This document shows, one piece after another, positions 55,024 to 64,000 of a DNA stretch of 64,000 nt (its first letter is position 1; the number at the start of each line of letters is the position of its first letter). Location: positions 163,727 through 227,726 of the forward strand of contig NW_008246096.1 in assembly GCF_000281045.1 (NCBI RefSeq), in the 5' to 3' direction. The notes under the pieces were generated by a model. The model saw only the letters and a list, made by a program, of their open reading frames with translations, made no database searches and was not told the DNA's origin. Made by a program: the position numbers and the translations under genes. The DNA comes from Saprolegnia diclina VS20 (taxonomy: Eukaryota; Oomycota; Saprolegniomycetes; Saprolegniales; Saprolegniaceae).

Positions 55024-58000
55024 TTAGTTGCTGCTGCTGCTGCTGTTGTTCGAGTGGCGAGGCGAGTTGTGGCGGGGACGGCGCGCGGACGGGTTGGCGT
55101 GCGTGCTGCGCGGGCTGTTGGGCGTGAAACCCGACGCCGCCCGCTGCTTGCGGCGCTCGTCTTCGCGCTCCTTGGTGAACTGCATAGCTTCCGCGTCGCC
55201 GAGGGTCGCGCCCGTCACGGGGTGCAACAGCGCCTACACCATGCGTTCATCAGCAACGCCGTCATCGCGCAATCAGCTACCTTGATCGAGAGCTTGGCCG
55301 AATCCTTCTCGGCGAATATGCACCACGCATCAAGGGTCTGGCCCGTCATGAGCACGTCCGAGACCTTGCGCACGGGCGAGTGTGCCATCTCCGAGATGTG
55401 GATAAAGCCTTGCTTGGCCTTGCCGTTGGCCGAGTCTTTGCCGTACGCAAACTTGGGCACGACGACGCAGCCAAAGTCCATGATGGTCTGCACCACGACC
55501 TCGACGCTACATGCCACGTATAAGTCAACCGACAATGGCTAGCGGGTGTTGTACCGCTGGCCGCGACGGAACATGAACGTCGACTCGGCAATCATGGCCT
55601 TGGCGAGCTCAATGTTGTCGTCGCCCTTGCCAAAGATCTCGACGAGCCCGTCCGAGTCCTTGCACGAAATTGTGCAGCTAGTCGCCGCTTCGATCTCGCG
55701 AATGTTGCTGCCGCCCGTGCCAATGAGCGCGCCGCGCATCGCCGGATCAATGTGCACGATCGTCGACGACGCCACCTGTATATATGTGGTTCATATTGTC
55801 AGCTGTAGGCAAGACAAGGCGTACCTTGACCGGTTTGATGGGCCGCGCCTCGGCAAGCACGTTGTTCATTTGCGACAGGATGTCCATGCGGGCAACCTTG
55901 GCCTTGGAAATGCCTTCGCACAGAATGTCAAGGGGCACGCCGGGCAGCTTGACGTCGAGCTGGATGGCCGTAATGCCGTCTTTGGAGCCCGCAATCTTGA
56001 AGTCCATGTCACCATAGTGGTCTTCGCTGCCGAGGATGTCCGTCAGTAGCGTGTATTCTACGCCATGCATGACGCTTCGCTGACGCATTCGACGAGCATT
56101 ATACCGTCGATCGGCGCCTGGCCGTCATAGAGGTCTCCCGGCGTGACAAGACTAGAGGACACCAATGACGTCACTTGTGTCATCCTAGCGAATGGCAGTC
56201 AACGTACCCGACAGAGATGCCAGCCACGGGCGACTTGATCGGAACGCCGGCATCGAGGAGCGCCATCGAGACGCCGCAGACGCTCGCCATTGACGACGAG
56301 CCGTCCGAGCCCATCGTCTCGGACGTCATGCGGATCGTAAACGGAAAGTCCAGCACCGACGGCAAGAGCGGCACAACCGCCTTCTCCGCCAAAGCACCGT
56401 GGCTACGCACCCACGTGATTGGTCATTGCACGGTCTGTCATGCCACGTACCCAAGCATGCGGCGGTTGATGCCGCCGATCTTGCCGGTTTCGTTGACGCA
56501 GTACGGCGGGAACTCGTAGTGCAGCATCGCGTTCTTGAGCTCATAGTCGTCGTTGTCGCGAATCGCCGACCGCACCTTGAGCTACAACCCGTGGTCATGC
56601 TACCAGTCGCGGTCTCAAGGAAACGTACGCCTTGGTCGACGTGGCCCAGCGTCACGGTGCACAGCGCCTGCGTGTCACCACGCGAGAAGACCGACGACCC
56701 GTGCACGAGCGGGAGGAGGCCCGTCTCCATGCTGAGCGGCCGCACTTGTTCGGCGTTCCGGCCGTCGACGCGTTTGCCCTGGAGCAGGTTGGCGCGCAGC
56801 GCACCTTGCACGAGGTCGTGCGACACCATCGTGAAGAGCGGCTTGTTGGCAAGGAGGAGCTCGGCGTGCGTCTTGTAGAGCTGTTGCTTGACAAAGTAGT
56901 AGCAGTCGTTCTCGAGCACTTGGCGCTGCGACTTGGTCGTCGGTGCTTGCAGGCTCGACAAGCGCGTCTGCAGCTCGGGCAGGAGCGCTACAGGTGACAG
57001 ATCGTATTGAGTTGACTGCTTGAATAGAGAATGAAGAAGGACCTTGCGCCACCGCGGCGAGATCGTCCGGCACAACCAACGGCGTGAACGTGCGCTTGGC
57101 CTTGGCAGGCAGCGCCTGCTGCTCGGCGATGATGGGTTGCACGTGCTCGTGGGCGAAGCGGAGCGCGTCTTGCATCGCGGCCTCTGAGATCTCGAGGCCC
57201 TCGGCTTCAATCATGACGGTGCGCGTCGACGTCGCCGCATACAGCACGTCGAGCGTCGCACGCGCCTTCTCGTCGGCCGTCGGGTTGCACACGAGGCGGC
57301 CATCGACGTTGCAGACGCGGACGCAGCCGATGGGACCGTTCCACGGAATGTTGGACGTGGTGAGCGCCGCCGACGCACTGCCATCTCAATGAGTTGCGCA
57401 TCGTTGGGAGAGATGCGTCATACCTGTTGACAGCAAGCACGACCGGGTCGTGGTCAATGTCGTACGACTGGACAGTCGCAATGATTTGCGTCTCGTTGCA
57501 GTAGCCCTTGGGGAAGAGCGGGCGCACGATGCGATCGACGATGCGGCTCTTGAGGATCTCGGCGTCGGTGCCCATCATCTCGCGGCGCTTGACGCCACCG
57601 GGGATCGTACCTAGAGAGAAGGAGGAGAGAGGTGAGCACCGGTCCGTGGCGGCATGTTGCACCTGTCGCCGAGTACTTTTCGCGGTAGTCGACCATGAGC
57701 GGGAGAAAGTCCTTCTCGTGGTTGGCCGACATTTCGCTCACGACCGTCGTCAAAAGCATCGAGTCGCCCCAGCGGGCCATGACGCTGCCATCGGCAAGGG
57801 TTGCATACTTGCCGACCGCGTACTGCACCGGCAATTGCGGGCGGGGCACGTAGACAGGCTCGGCGACAACATCGATCTTGGGCGCCTTGGGCGCCTTGGC
57901 CTTGGGCTCCTTGGGCGCTTCCAGCTGCTTCTTCTTCGGCTCGTCGTTGCCAACGAGCGACTTGAAGAAGTCGCCGAGGCCAAAGAACGTGCGCTGGTGC

Positions 58001-58089
58001 TGTTCAAAGACCTTGCTGCGGCCAGCCAGCGCGCGCGGCTGGAGCTGCTTGGCGAGCGCAAGAGAGCGCCGACTCGAGACAGAGAGCAT
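55024..58089 (-). CDS. PNPT1: Mitochondrial polyribonucleotide nucleotidyltransferase (PNPase)
   Basis: A phosphorolytic 3'-5' exoribonuclease that also adds tails, in mitochondria. About ten exons, near 870 residues. The leader [19 protein letters not shown] has a mitochondrial profile. After a Lys/Pro-rich linker the first RNase PH domain begins [62 protein letters not shown] and [12 protein letters not shown]. Then the helical domain and the second RNase PH domain follow ([22 protein letters not shown]). A KH domain has [14 protein letters not shown] with the GxxG-type loop. An S1 domain has [13 protein letters not shown]. The tail is Ser/Asn-rich, encoded by a GCT/GTT-type repeat. Upstream lie CCAAT boxes at about 115-165 bp. 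Confidence 0.94.
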
Positions 58090-58583
58090 GCTTCTTCTGT
58101 CGACCTACAGCCTCGATGAGGTCCATGCGCCATGCGCTCGGACGTACCAAACGCTGATGTAGTGTGGTTGGTTTCCTGCGAGCTATCGCCACGCTGCGTT
58201 TCCATTGGCTGAAACACGCATCCCACTTCGAACTTCGCACGATAGTGCCTTCCATTGGTCGTTTTGTCTCCGCTGCGTATTTCGAAGGTCATTTGGCTAA
58301 AACGACGCAACACGAGCCAAGTCGACGGTGGCATTCGCATGCAAGCGCCGACGAGGAGGACATGCTGAGCAAGAGGTGCACGTCAGAGTTGGATCCGCGC
58401 ATCCCACGCCCAGGAGACGTCTACAAGTCTACAGCGTCACGCGTAATGCAGACAATCAAGTCATTCATGTAGACACAGGACAAAATTATTGTATTGACAG
58501 TATGGACAGGACTCCAGGACACAGAAATGAGTTGTCGGCTCGTACGCTCGACCCCGATAAGTTGAAACTACGACAGCGACCGA
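58090..58583. other. Upstream of PNPase; CCAAT boxes, no gene
   Basis: ATTGG at 58204-58208 and 58254-58258. The rest, to the 3' end of the next minus-strand gene, shows no supported frame. Confidence 0.45.
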
Positions 58584-60056
58584 CTAGATCGGGTAGCTGC
58601 CTTGGTTGACCTTCATGGCCTTGGCGGGGCGATTCGCGTTGGCATTATTGTTCTCGTCGTCCGACTTGTCGTCGCGCTCGTCGTGGTCGCCGTCGTCGTG
58701 CATGGCCGTCGCCTTGCGCTTCTGGCGCGCGAGCACGCGCGACGAGCCGACTTCAAAGGACGACGACATGCCCGAGCCAATGCAGACGTAGCAGCGGCGG
58801 TCGCCCGTGAGGACGGGCACAAAGGCCTCAAACTGCACGTAGTAGCGCACGTTGCGGCGCTTGCACTTGCCATGGACCATGTCGTCCGTGTACTTCCACA
58901 CCTTGGGCTTGAACTCGTAGCACGCAAGGTTGGTGTTTTGGTTGATAAAGTCGGGAAGACGCTCGCCCGGAATCCACTGCTCCTTGATGACGTCCATGAC
59001 GTCGGGCTCGACGACGCGGCCAATCATGCACTCGCGCAGGACCGCTTCCTCGAACGGTACGGGAATGTTCTCGAGCGAGTGCACGCGGCCCAAGAGCAAA
59101 ATGTCGTCGAACGTCGCGTTGCTGTTGAGCGAGACCTCGGCGATGAGGCTGCCGCGGCACTTGCCCCACATAAAGTCGTGCTGCTTGAGGTCCTCGATCT
59201 TGATTTGCGAGTAGTCGCCAAACACCTTGCACGCCGGGAAGCACTGCAGATTGCGACGGCCGTTGCGCCAGTACTTGTTCTTGAGCGACGTCTTGACCTT
59301 GATGACTGCCTCCTGGTTCTGCGACTGCGCGCCCGACGGCGCGGCGCTCGAGCCCATGTGGCTCATGAGGCTCGAGGACGGCATGGGTTGCGGCGGTGCG
59401 TGGCGCGACGTCTCCATGTACTCTTGATGGTACGACGGCGGCGGCACCTCCTTCTTGGCCGACGGATGGTGGTCCATCATGGCCGAGAACGACGAGGGAT
59501 GGCCATTGCTGTGCATGCCACTGTAGCTCGGTGCGGCCGACTGGTACATTGGGTGCATGTTGCTGCCGCCGTGCGGGCCCGCCATCATGTGCATGTCGTT
59601 GCCGTAGTGCGACGACTGGCGCGGTTCGTGGTCCGGGTGCTGCGAATGCGCATGGGGTGCGTAGCCATAGCTCGACGGCGCCTCCTTCGGGTGGCCACGG
59701 TCCATGTTGAGGCTGTGCTGCATGCCATGCGAGTCGCGGCGGTCGGCGTAGTGGTGCGACGGCATGTGGTGGGACGGCGCGTCGCCATATTGCGAGGGGC
59801 CATCGTTGGCGTAGGGCTGCATGCCCGAGAGGAGGCTGCCGTAGCGCGCCGGATGCTTCTCGTACGGCTTGCGGCCATACCGGTCATCGAACGACTGCAT
59901 GTTGTCCATCTCGGGCGGCGGCGGCATCTCATAGTTAAACGGGAGCGGGTCCGGTACAAAGTCGTCGCCGTTGTGCTTGGGCGCCCGCGGGGCCGAGCCG
60001 GCAGGTGCTTGTCCGTATTGGCGGTACAGGTTGTCCAGCGCGAGGCCCGTCGTCAT
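58584..60056 (-). CDS. Unknown protein with His/Pro/Met-rich N-terminus and a conserved-looking central domain
   Basis: Intronless, about 490 residues. Start chosen at the first ATG, MTTGLALDNLYRQYGQ; the frame remains open above it from a TTG. Residues 30-260 are low complexity, rich in His, Pro, Ser, Met and Gly (for example MPSHHYADRRDS). From about 270 there is an ordered, Cys- and Trp-containing domain: SLKNKYWRNGRRNLQCFPAC, DLKQHDFMWGKCRGSLIAE, LLLGRVHSLENIPVPFEEA, WIPGERLPDFINQNTNLACY and FEAFVPVLTGDRRCYVC. The tail is acidic then basic (ARQKRKATAMHDDG), a likely nuclear signal. It suggests a nuclear regulator, but I recognise no family; a CRE-like palindrome lies upstream. Confidence 0.75.
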   Translation of the reverse strand: MTTGLALDNLYRQYGQAPAGSAPRAPKHNGDDFVPDPLPFNYEMPPPPEMDNMQSFDDRYGRKPYEKHPARYGSLLSGMQPYANDGPSQYGDAPSHHMPSHHYADRRDSHGMQHSLNMDRGHPKEAPSSYGYAPHAHSQHPDHEPRQSSHYGNDMHMMAGPHGGSNMHPMYQSAAPSYSGMHSNGHPSSFSAMMDHHPSAKKEVPPPSYHQEYMETSRHAPPQPMPSSSLMSHMGSSAAPSGAQSQNQEAVIKVKTSLKNKYWRNGRRNLQCFPACKVFGDYSQIKIEDLKQHDFMWGKCRGSLIAEVSLNSNATFDDILLLGRVHSLENIPVPFEEAVLRECMIGRVVEPDVMDVIKEQWIPGERLPDFINQNTNLACYEFKPKVWKYTDDMVHGKCKRRNVRYYVQFEAFVPVLTGDRRCYVCIGSGMSSSFEVGSSRVLARQKRKATAMHDDGDHDERDDKSDDENNNANANRPAKAMKVNQGSYPI

Positions 60057-60230
60057 GGGGACAGAGGTGGACGTGGGATGTGCGCCGATGTCCAACTCCG
60101 TTGGACTCGAATTGGGAAATGAGGTGGTCGTCTTCTCGCAGCTTTAAATGGTGGATACAGCGTTGTATACTGGCGCAGAGTGGTATTTTTTATCCCACTG
60201 CCTTCGTTTTTATTATTTTCGTTGGATTTT

Positions 60231-60254
60231 AGTGCACTGACGTCACTAGTGCAC
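60231..60254. promoter_or_regulatory. TGACGTCA (CRE/bZIP-like) flanked by two AGTGCAC copies
   Basis: TGACGTCA at 60238-60245 lies between AGTGCAC at 60231-60237 and 60248-60254, about 180 bp upstream of the unknown gene's start at 60056. TGACGTCA is the consensus site of CREB/ATF bZIP factors. Confidence 0.45.
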
Positions 60255-62572
60255 CTGAGTCGATTCAACAAATTAAAAAAATAGCGCTTCCCGCTTGAGC
60301 CAGAGTTGGATCAGATGCAGTGCTTAGCCAATCAGATGCCTCCCAGCTGCTTGCGATTGGCTGGTGTCACGAGCCAACGCGCGTTCTCATTGGCTGCAGG
60401 CGTTGCCATATGAATAGAAAGTACGACTTTCGGCCGCGCGGCTGGGGTCGTTCCGAGACCATGTGCGAGCGTCGAGCATCGCCTTTCTTGCTCCTCCTGT
60501 CAACATTTCCAGTTCGTTGCACGATTGGTGCGCTCGAGCACGTCTATTTGGCAGATGGGAATATTGGCTCCCAGCTGCCGAGACGATACAAACGGCGACC
60601 GAGATTCGACGGTTGTGATATCCCACGCTACAAAAGAGTGGCACGGCGTGCACCTCTGTGTGTGCGCCCGTGTCAGGCACGTCCGAGCGCGATAAAGACG
60701 CGCCTTCATACGGACGACACACAGGGGATCGTAGACGCCACTGCAAGGAGCACCCTGCGGGTCAAAGAACCCACGTCCGAGCAGATGGTGCCGAGAGGCT
60801 TCCAGGCGGCCTCGTTGGGTGTTGAAATGATGGTCCGTGAAGGGACGGGTGGTGTTTAGAAATTTGAACATGGAATCCCGCCGATGCGCGCCGAACTCGC
60901 CACGCACGAAACAGAGAGCGCGCGACGCGCTTCCTGATGATGATGACCAGGGTATTGAAGTTCGATGTGCTACAGGCAAAGGTGCAACGTGTCCAACTCG
61001 TCATCCCGTCGTAGTTGTCGATGACCTTGTACGGTACATGGACTACGAGGAAAGAATGAGCACTCTTCGACTCTCCTCCGCCTTGCCGTGCAACGGGTGG
61101 AATTGTCGACAGGGTGACTCGCGGCGTGGGACGGCAACATGAGACTGAGTCATGCCACCCATCGCGCCATATTGAAATTGACAAGTCTTGGCTGCGCCGC
61201 ACGGTCTCTGCTGTACGCTCCAACTCCCTCTGGCATTGCATACCCTGAGCCCCATCTGTAGTATGCTGTCTCAAAGGCTATGCAAGACCAAAGGTATGGA
61301 CCGTCCGCTGCCTGGTTGACCTCAACGAAGCAAAGCGGGATGATGGGCAGTAGGATGTGCGCCTGGCGGGAACACTGCGTTCGTTCGTTCGTGGCGCGTT
61401 TCCCTGGCCGAATCCGGTGCAATTTCATTTGAAAAATCCTGGTCCTCGATTACACATTGCTGTGCCATCGTTCTTGCTTGAAGGTACCCATTCGCGTCTC
61501 TTGGGTGCTCGGGTATTCATCGACCCGCGCATCACGGACCAAAACCTTACCGATGCACTAGACAACGTGTGCATGTATCGACGCCTGAACACAGTGACGC
61601 TGCAACCCTCAAAACACCGAGGCACCGTTGCATTGAGTACTACACGTGTGCGCACTGTACCGCAATGGCCCCTCGTCGCATGCGTCGATCTCCGCGCAGA
61701 GTGGCCTCCTGCTTGGCGGCTACTCACGTGGCACCCAAGAGCGGTACCCGCAACTCTCTTGTCACGGACCTCGATCGAATGCCACGCCCAAGACGGTCAC
61801 CTTGATCGGACGCGGCGACTCGGGTGGGACTGCCGAGTTGGCCAGAGGGTGCGAAGTCAACGTGGTCGTGCCACCAAGCTCCAGGGCGCAACCGCAACGT
61901 TGCCACTGCACCGGGCGGCTCGCTGTGTCTTTGAAGCATGTCGAGCGATGCGCTGTGGGCACTTGACCACGAAAGACCATTTCATGCTTGCTCATTGCCA
62001 GAAGCCCGTGGGCGACCTCGAGGATTCCAGCGCGCCGCTCGGTCGAGATCTCTTGCGCTGCGTGGCTTCGTTCTGCAACGACTTCGTCGTATCTGAGAGT
62101 TCTCTCCACTTCCACAGCACGCCACGGCTTGTTCCAGAGGCAACAAGCTACGTTGTTGCTGGAGTGGTCATGGCGGTGACCTCTCGATGTGGTAGAGACG
62201 AACGGCAGTGGGAGGTAAAGCCGAAGAGGATGAAGGGCGCATGCTGAAGGCTCGAGCGATGAGGCCACGGCGATGGTGCTTGCAGCGCCTTGTAGCAGTC
62301 ATACCAAGCTAGCCCGCTGTGAATGCTCATGAGCGGCAGAATGCCCCCGCACTCTCTACCAGCATGCTGCTCCTCGGGAGAGGAGCTATCACTGCGCTCG
62401 ACCGGAGCTCCATTGTACAAGTAGGCTGCACTGCCTCCGATAGCATTTCATGGCACATGGGTCATGCGAGCATGGCGTCTCAGACGCGTAGTGCTGCGAC
62501 TTGGAGCGGGCTGCGAGCTTGGTGACAAGCCAGCGACCTTGACAAGCCAGCGATCTTGCCGCCAAATGCGTA

Positions 62573-62609
62573 TCCGGATGGCTTGAAATTCAACCCAGTT
62601 TATCCGGAT
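62573..62609. promoter_or_regulatory. Two ATCCGGAT palindromes upstream of the last gene
   Basis: Exact copies at 62573-62580 and 62602-62609, the nearer 43 bp before the ATG at 62652. Confidence 0.55.
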
Positions 62610-62651
62610 TTCCAGGAAGGTTCGAATTCCAAAACTCCTCTGCGGGCCGGG

Positions 62652-64000
62652 ATGGAGGACGACGATTGCTACGGGTTTGGGTCCTACGACGACGTCTTCT
62701 CGGCGCCGCCGGGCGCGCAAGGGCAGGAAGCCGCCCCCGAAGAGATCACGTCGGCGCTCACGCCACGCTCGCGGAAGCTCGTGGACGTGACGTCGCCCGT
62801 CTCGGCGGCTGCCATTGGCACGTACTTGATGGACGCCGGGTATTTTGTCGCGAGCAGCGCCATTGCGACACCGCGCTTCCACGGACACCACATTGGCCTC
62901 AAGATCAAGCGCAATGGGAAGCTCGTCGCGTTTAGCTTCCCGGACGCGGGCGACATGGTCGCTGCGAGCGTGGTCGAAGCGGGCGCTGCCGTCTCTGTTC
63001 TGGGCGAGCTCTTCCTCGATGACACGACCTTGTTGTGGAAGCCAGCGCACTACGCCGACGCCAAGGCGTCCGCCTCGGGCCACATGTACGGCTCCGACCG
63101 CTACAGCCTTCAGCTACCGCGCGGCCACGTGCGCGGTGCCCAGAGCGCACGCGTGCAGAACGTCATGTCGGCGCTTGTCGTGACCATCGAGACGTTCGAC
63201 ATTGCGTTCGAGTTTACCTTTATGCCGGGTCCATACTCCAAGCCGTCCAAGTGCAACGAGCTTCTCGACCTCCTCACCCCAACCGCCTCCTCGCCCCAAG
63301 CAGCGCCGCTCGCAACACCGTCAAAGAAAGCATCGCCGCTTCTCTCGCAGACGCCGCCCATGCGCACGCCCCAGCGCCGCTTGTCCAGCGCAAGGTCGCC
63401 AGTGCCCATGTGGAGCAGTCCCCATCACCTCTCGCGCGATGCCGTCGACGAACGTAATGCGCTGGTCCGGGCATACCTCGCACTGCCCCGCGGCTCTGCC
63501 GAGGCCCTTGACGCGGCCGCTACGGTGCGCACGCTCCACTCGTAACCTTGTCATCGTCATCCGATGGTATCGCTAGATTCAGGACAAGTACGGATACCCG
63601 ATCGGTCCCGTCGCCGGCGCGTCCTTCCTTGATGACAAGGACTACCGGTACGCCAACGCAGCATCACGCCTTCTGCTCACCATCATTCAACGCAGGCGGG
63701 ACACGGTCGCGCGACTCGCCGAGACGGTCGAGCGCATGAAGCGCGTATGGAAGGCCGAGGAGGTGCTACTCGAGCAGCAAACGCACGTGCGGAGTTCGCG
63801 GTCGGGTGACCACGACATTACCTATTTGGATACCAACACGAGCCACTTTATCACGCCAAAAGAGTACGAAGTGCGCTACAAGCAGCAGATCCAGGCGTCA
63901 ACGCCAGTCGTGCTCACGTCGTCGTCCTTGGCCGTCCATCCTCCAACGCTACTGGATGCAAGCGCGAGTTGCATCGTGGACGCCCAGTTCTTTGAGCGCG
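62652..64000 (+). CDS. Unknown protein, 5' part (runs off window)
   Basis: Start MEDDDCYGFGSYDDVF. The first exon has an ordered region (SAAAIGTYLMDAGYFVASSA, GLKIKRNGKLVAFSFPD, YSLQLPRGHVRGAQSARVQ, ALVVTIETFDIAFEFTF) that looks like a beta-rich domain. A Ser/Pro-rich stretch with SP and TP sites follows (MRTPQRRLSSARSPVPMWS). The first intron is best taken from a GTGCGC donor near 63528 to the TAG at 63579, because this keeps frame with the second exon, IQDKYGYPIGPVAGASF. That exon continues as a helical, charged stretch (LAETVERMKRVWKAEEVLLE) to the window edge. No family recognised; phospho-regulated scaffold is a guess. Confidence 0.65.

Larger units (their letters stand above)
60057..62651. 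other. 2.6 kb gene-poor region
   Basis: It holds the promoter of the unknown gene on the left and of the partial gene on the right. Open frames up to 296 codons exist (61357-62247, beginning GTG), but none resembles a protein, and other frames of similar length overlap on the opposite strand. Composition is less GC-rich than the genes. CCAAT boxes at 60328-60332, 60356-60360 and 60389-60393 and a TGACGTCA site at 60238-60245 are regulatory candidates. Confidence 0.4.

Noticed and set aside
55024-55050. CTG/GTT trinucleotide run as a separate repeat element
   Set aside because: It simply encodes the Ser/Asn tail of PNPase; short and ordinary.
58602-60122. 506-codon plus-strand frame opposite the unknown gene
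   Set aside because: Composition is typical of an antisense shadow (long runs of Val, Ala, Arg and His) of the minus-strand gene, which has better codon use and an ordered domain.
61357-62247. 296-codon open frame on the plus strand
   Set aside because: It starts with GTG, resembles no family, and overlaps similarly long frames on the other strand; long chance frames are common at this base composition.

Overview
This window is dense, intron-rich eukaryotic nuclear DNA. It most likely comes from an oomycete of the Saprolegniales (Saprolegnia, Achlya, Aphanomyces or a relative). That assignment is inference. It rests on a chitin synthase with an N-terminal MIT-like region, membrane-embedded TKL kinases, very short introns, flagellar central-pair genes, and gaps between genes as small as 20-50 bp. 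Most introns are about 40-60 bp, begin GTACG or a close variant, and end in TAG. Exon chains were read by eye, so the outer limits of multi-exon genes are firmer than each internal junction.

Layout. 1-4300: the N-terminus of eIF2-gamma, the ER-Golgi cargo receptor Erv46/ERGIC3, and two small membrane proteins. 5071-12901: a terminal nucleotidyltransferase fused to a DEDDy exonuclease, a polytopic TKL receptor-like kinase, ARPC2, and a free-standing organellar tRNA-binding domain. 13766-26621: a membrane-anchored thaumatin-like protein, a very large bacterial-style transporter with HEAT-like and two cyclic-nucleotide-binding-like domains, an ankyrin protein, an EF-hand protein, and a metallo-beta-lactamase/cNMP-domain protein. 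26793-34622: a secreted serine protease with two tandem beta-sandwich modules, a predicted N-myristoylated protein, VIP1/PPIP5K, and ASH2. 34658-46813: three Myb factors (one two-repeat, two three-repeat), a FAR1/MULE-type zinc-finger factor, CFAP74, and an ectoine-synthase-like cupin. 47874-60056: hydratase-2, a small methyltransferase with an IQ motif, chitin synthase, a one-pass membrane protein, mitochondrial PNPase, and an unknown nuclear-looking protein. 60057-62651 is gene-poor. A partial unknown gene starts at 62652 and runs off the end.

Shared themes. RNA handling recurs (eIF2-gamma, the nucleotidyltransferase-exonuclease, the tRNA-binding domain, PNPase), as does signalling (VIP1, TKL kinase, three cNMP/EF-hand proteins). 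These genes are not an operon; the grouping is only neighbourhood. The palindrome ATCCGGAT sits just upstream of at least six start codons, with close variants at two more, and looks like a proximal promoter element. CCAAT boxes occur near several other starts.

The most unusual coding finds are these: the nucleotidyltransferase-exonuclease fusion; the ectoine-synthase-like cupin, which has a mitochondrial-type leader and lacks all three iron-ligand residues known in EctC; and the transporter-HEAT-cNMP chimera. No CRISPR array, intact tRNA/rRNA gene or recognisable intact transposon was found.
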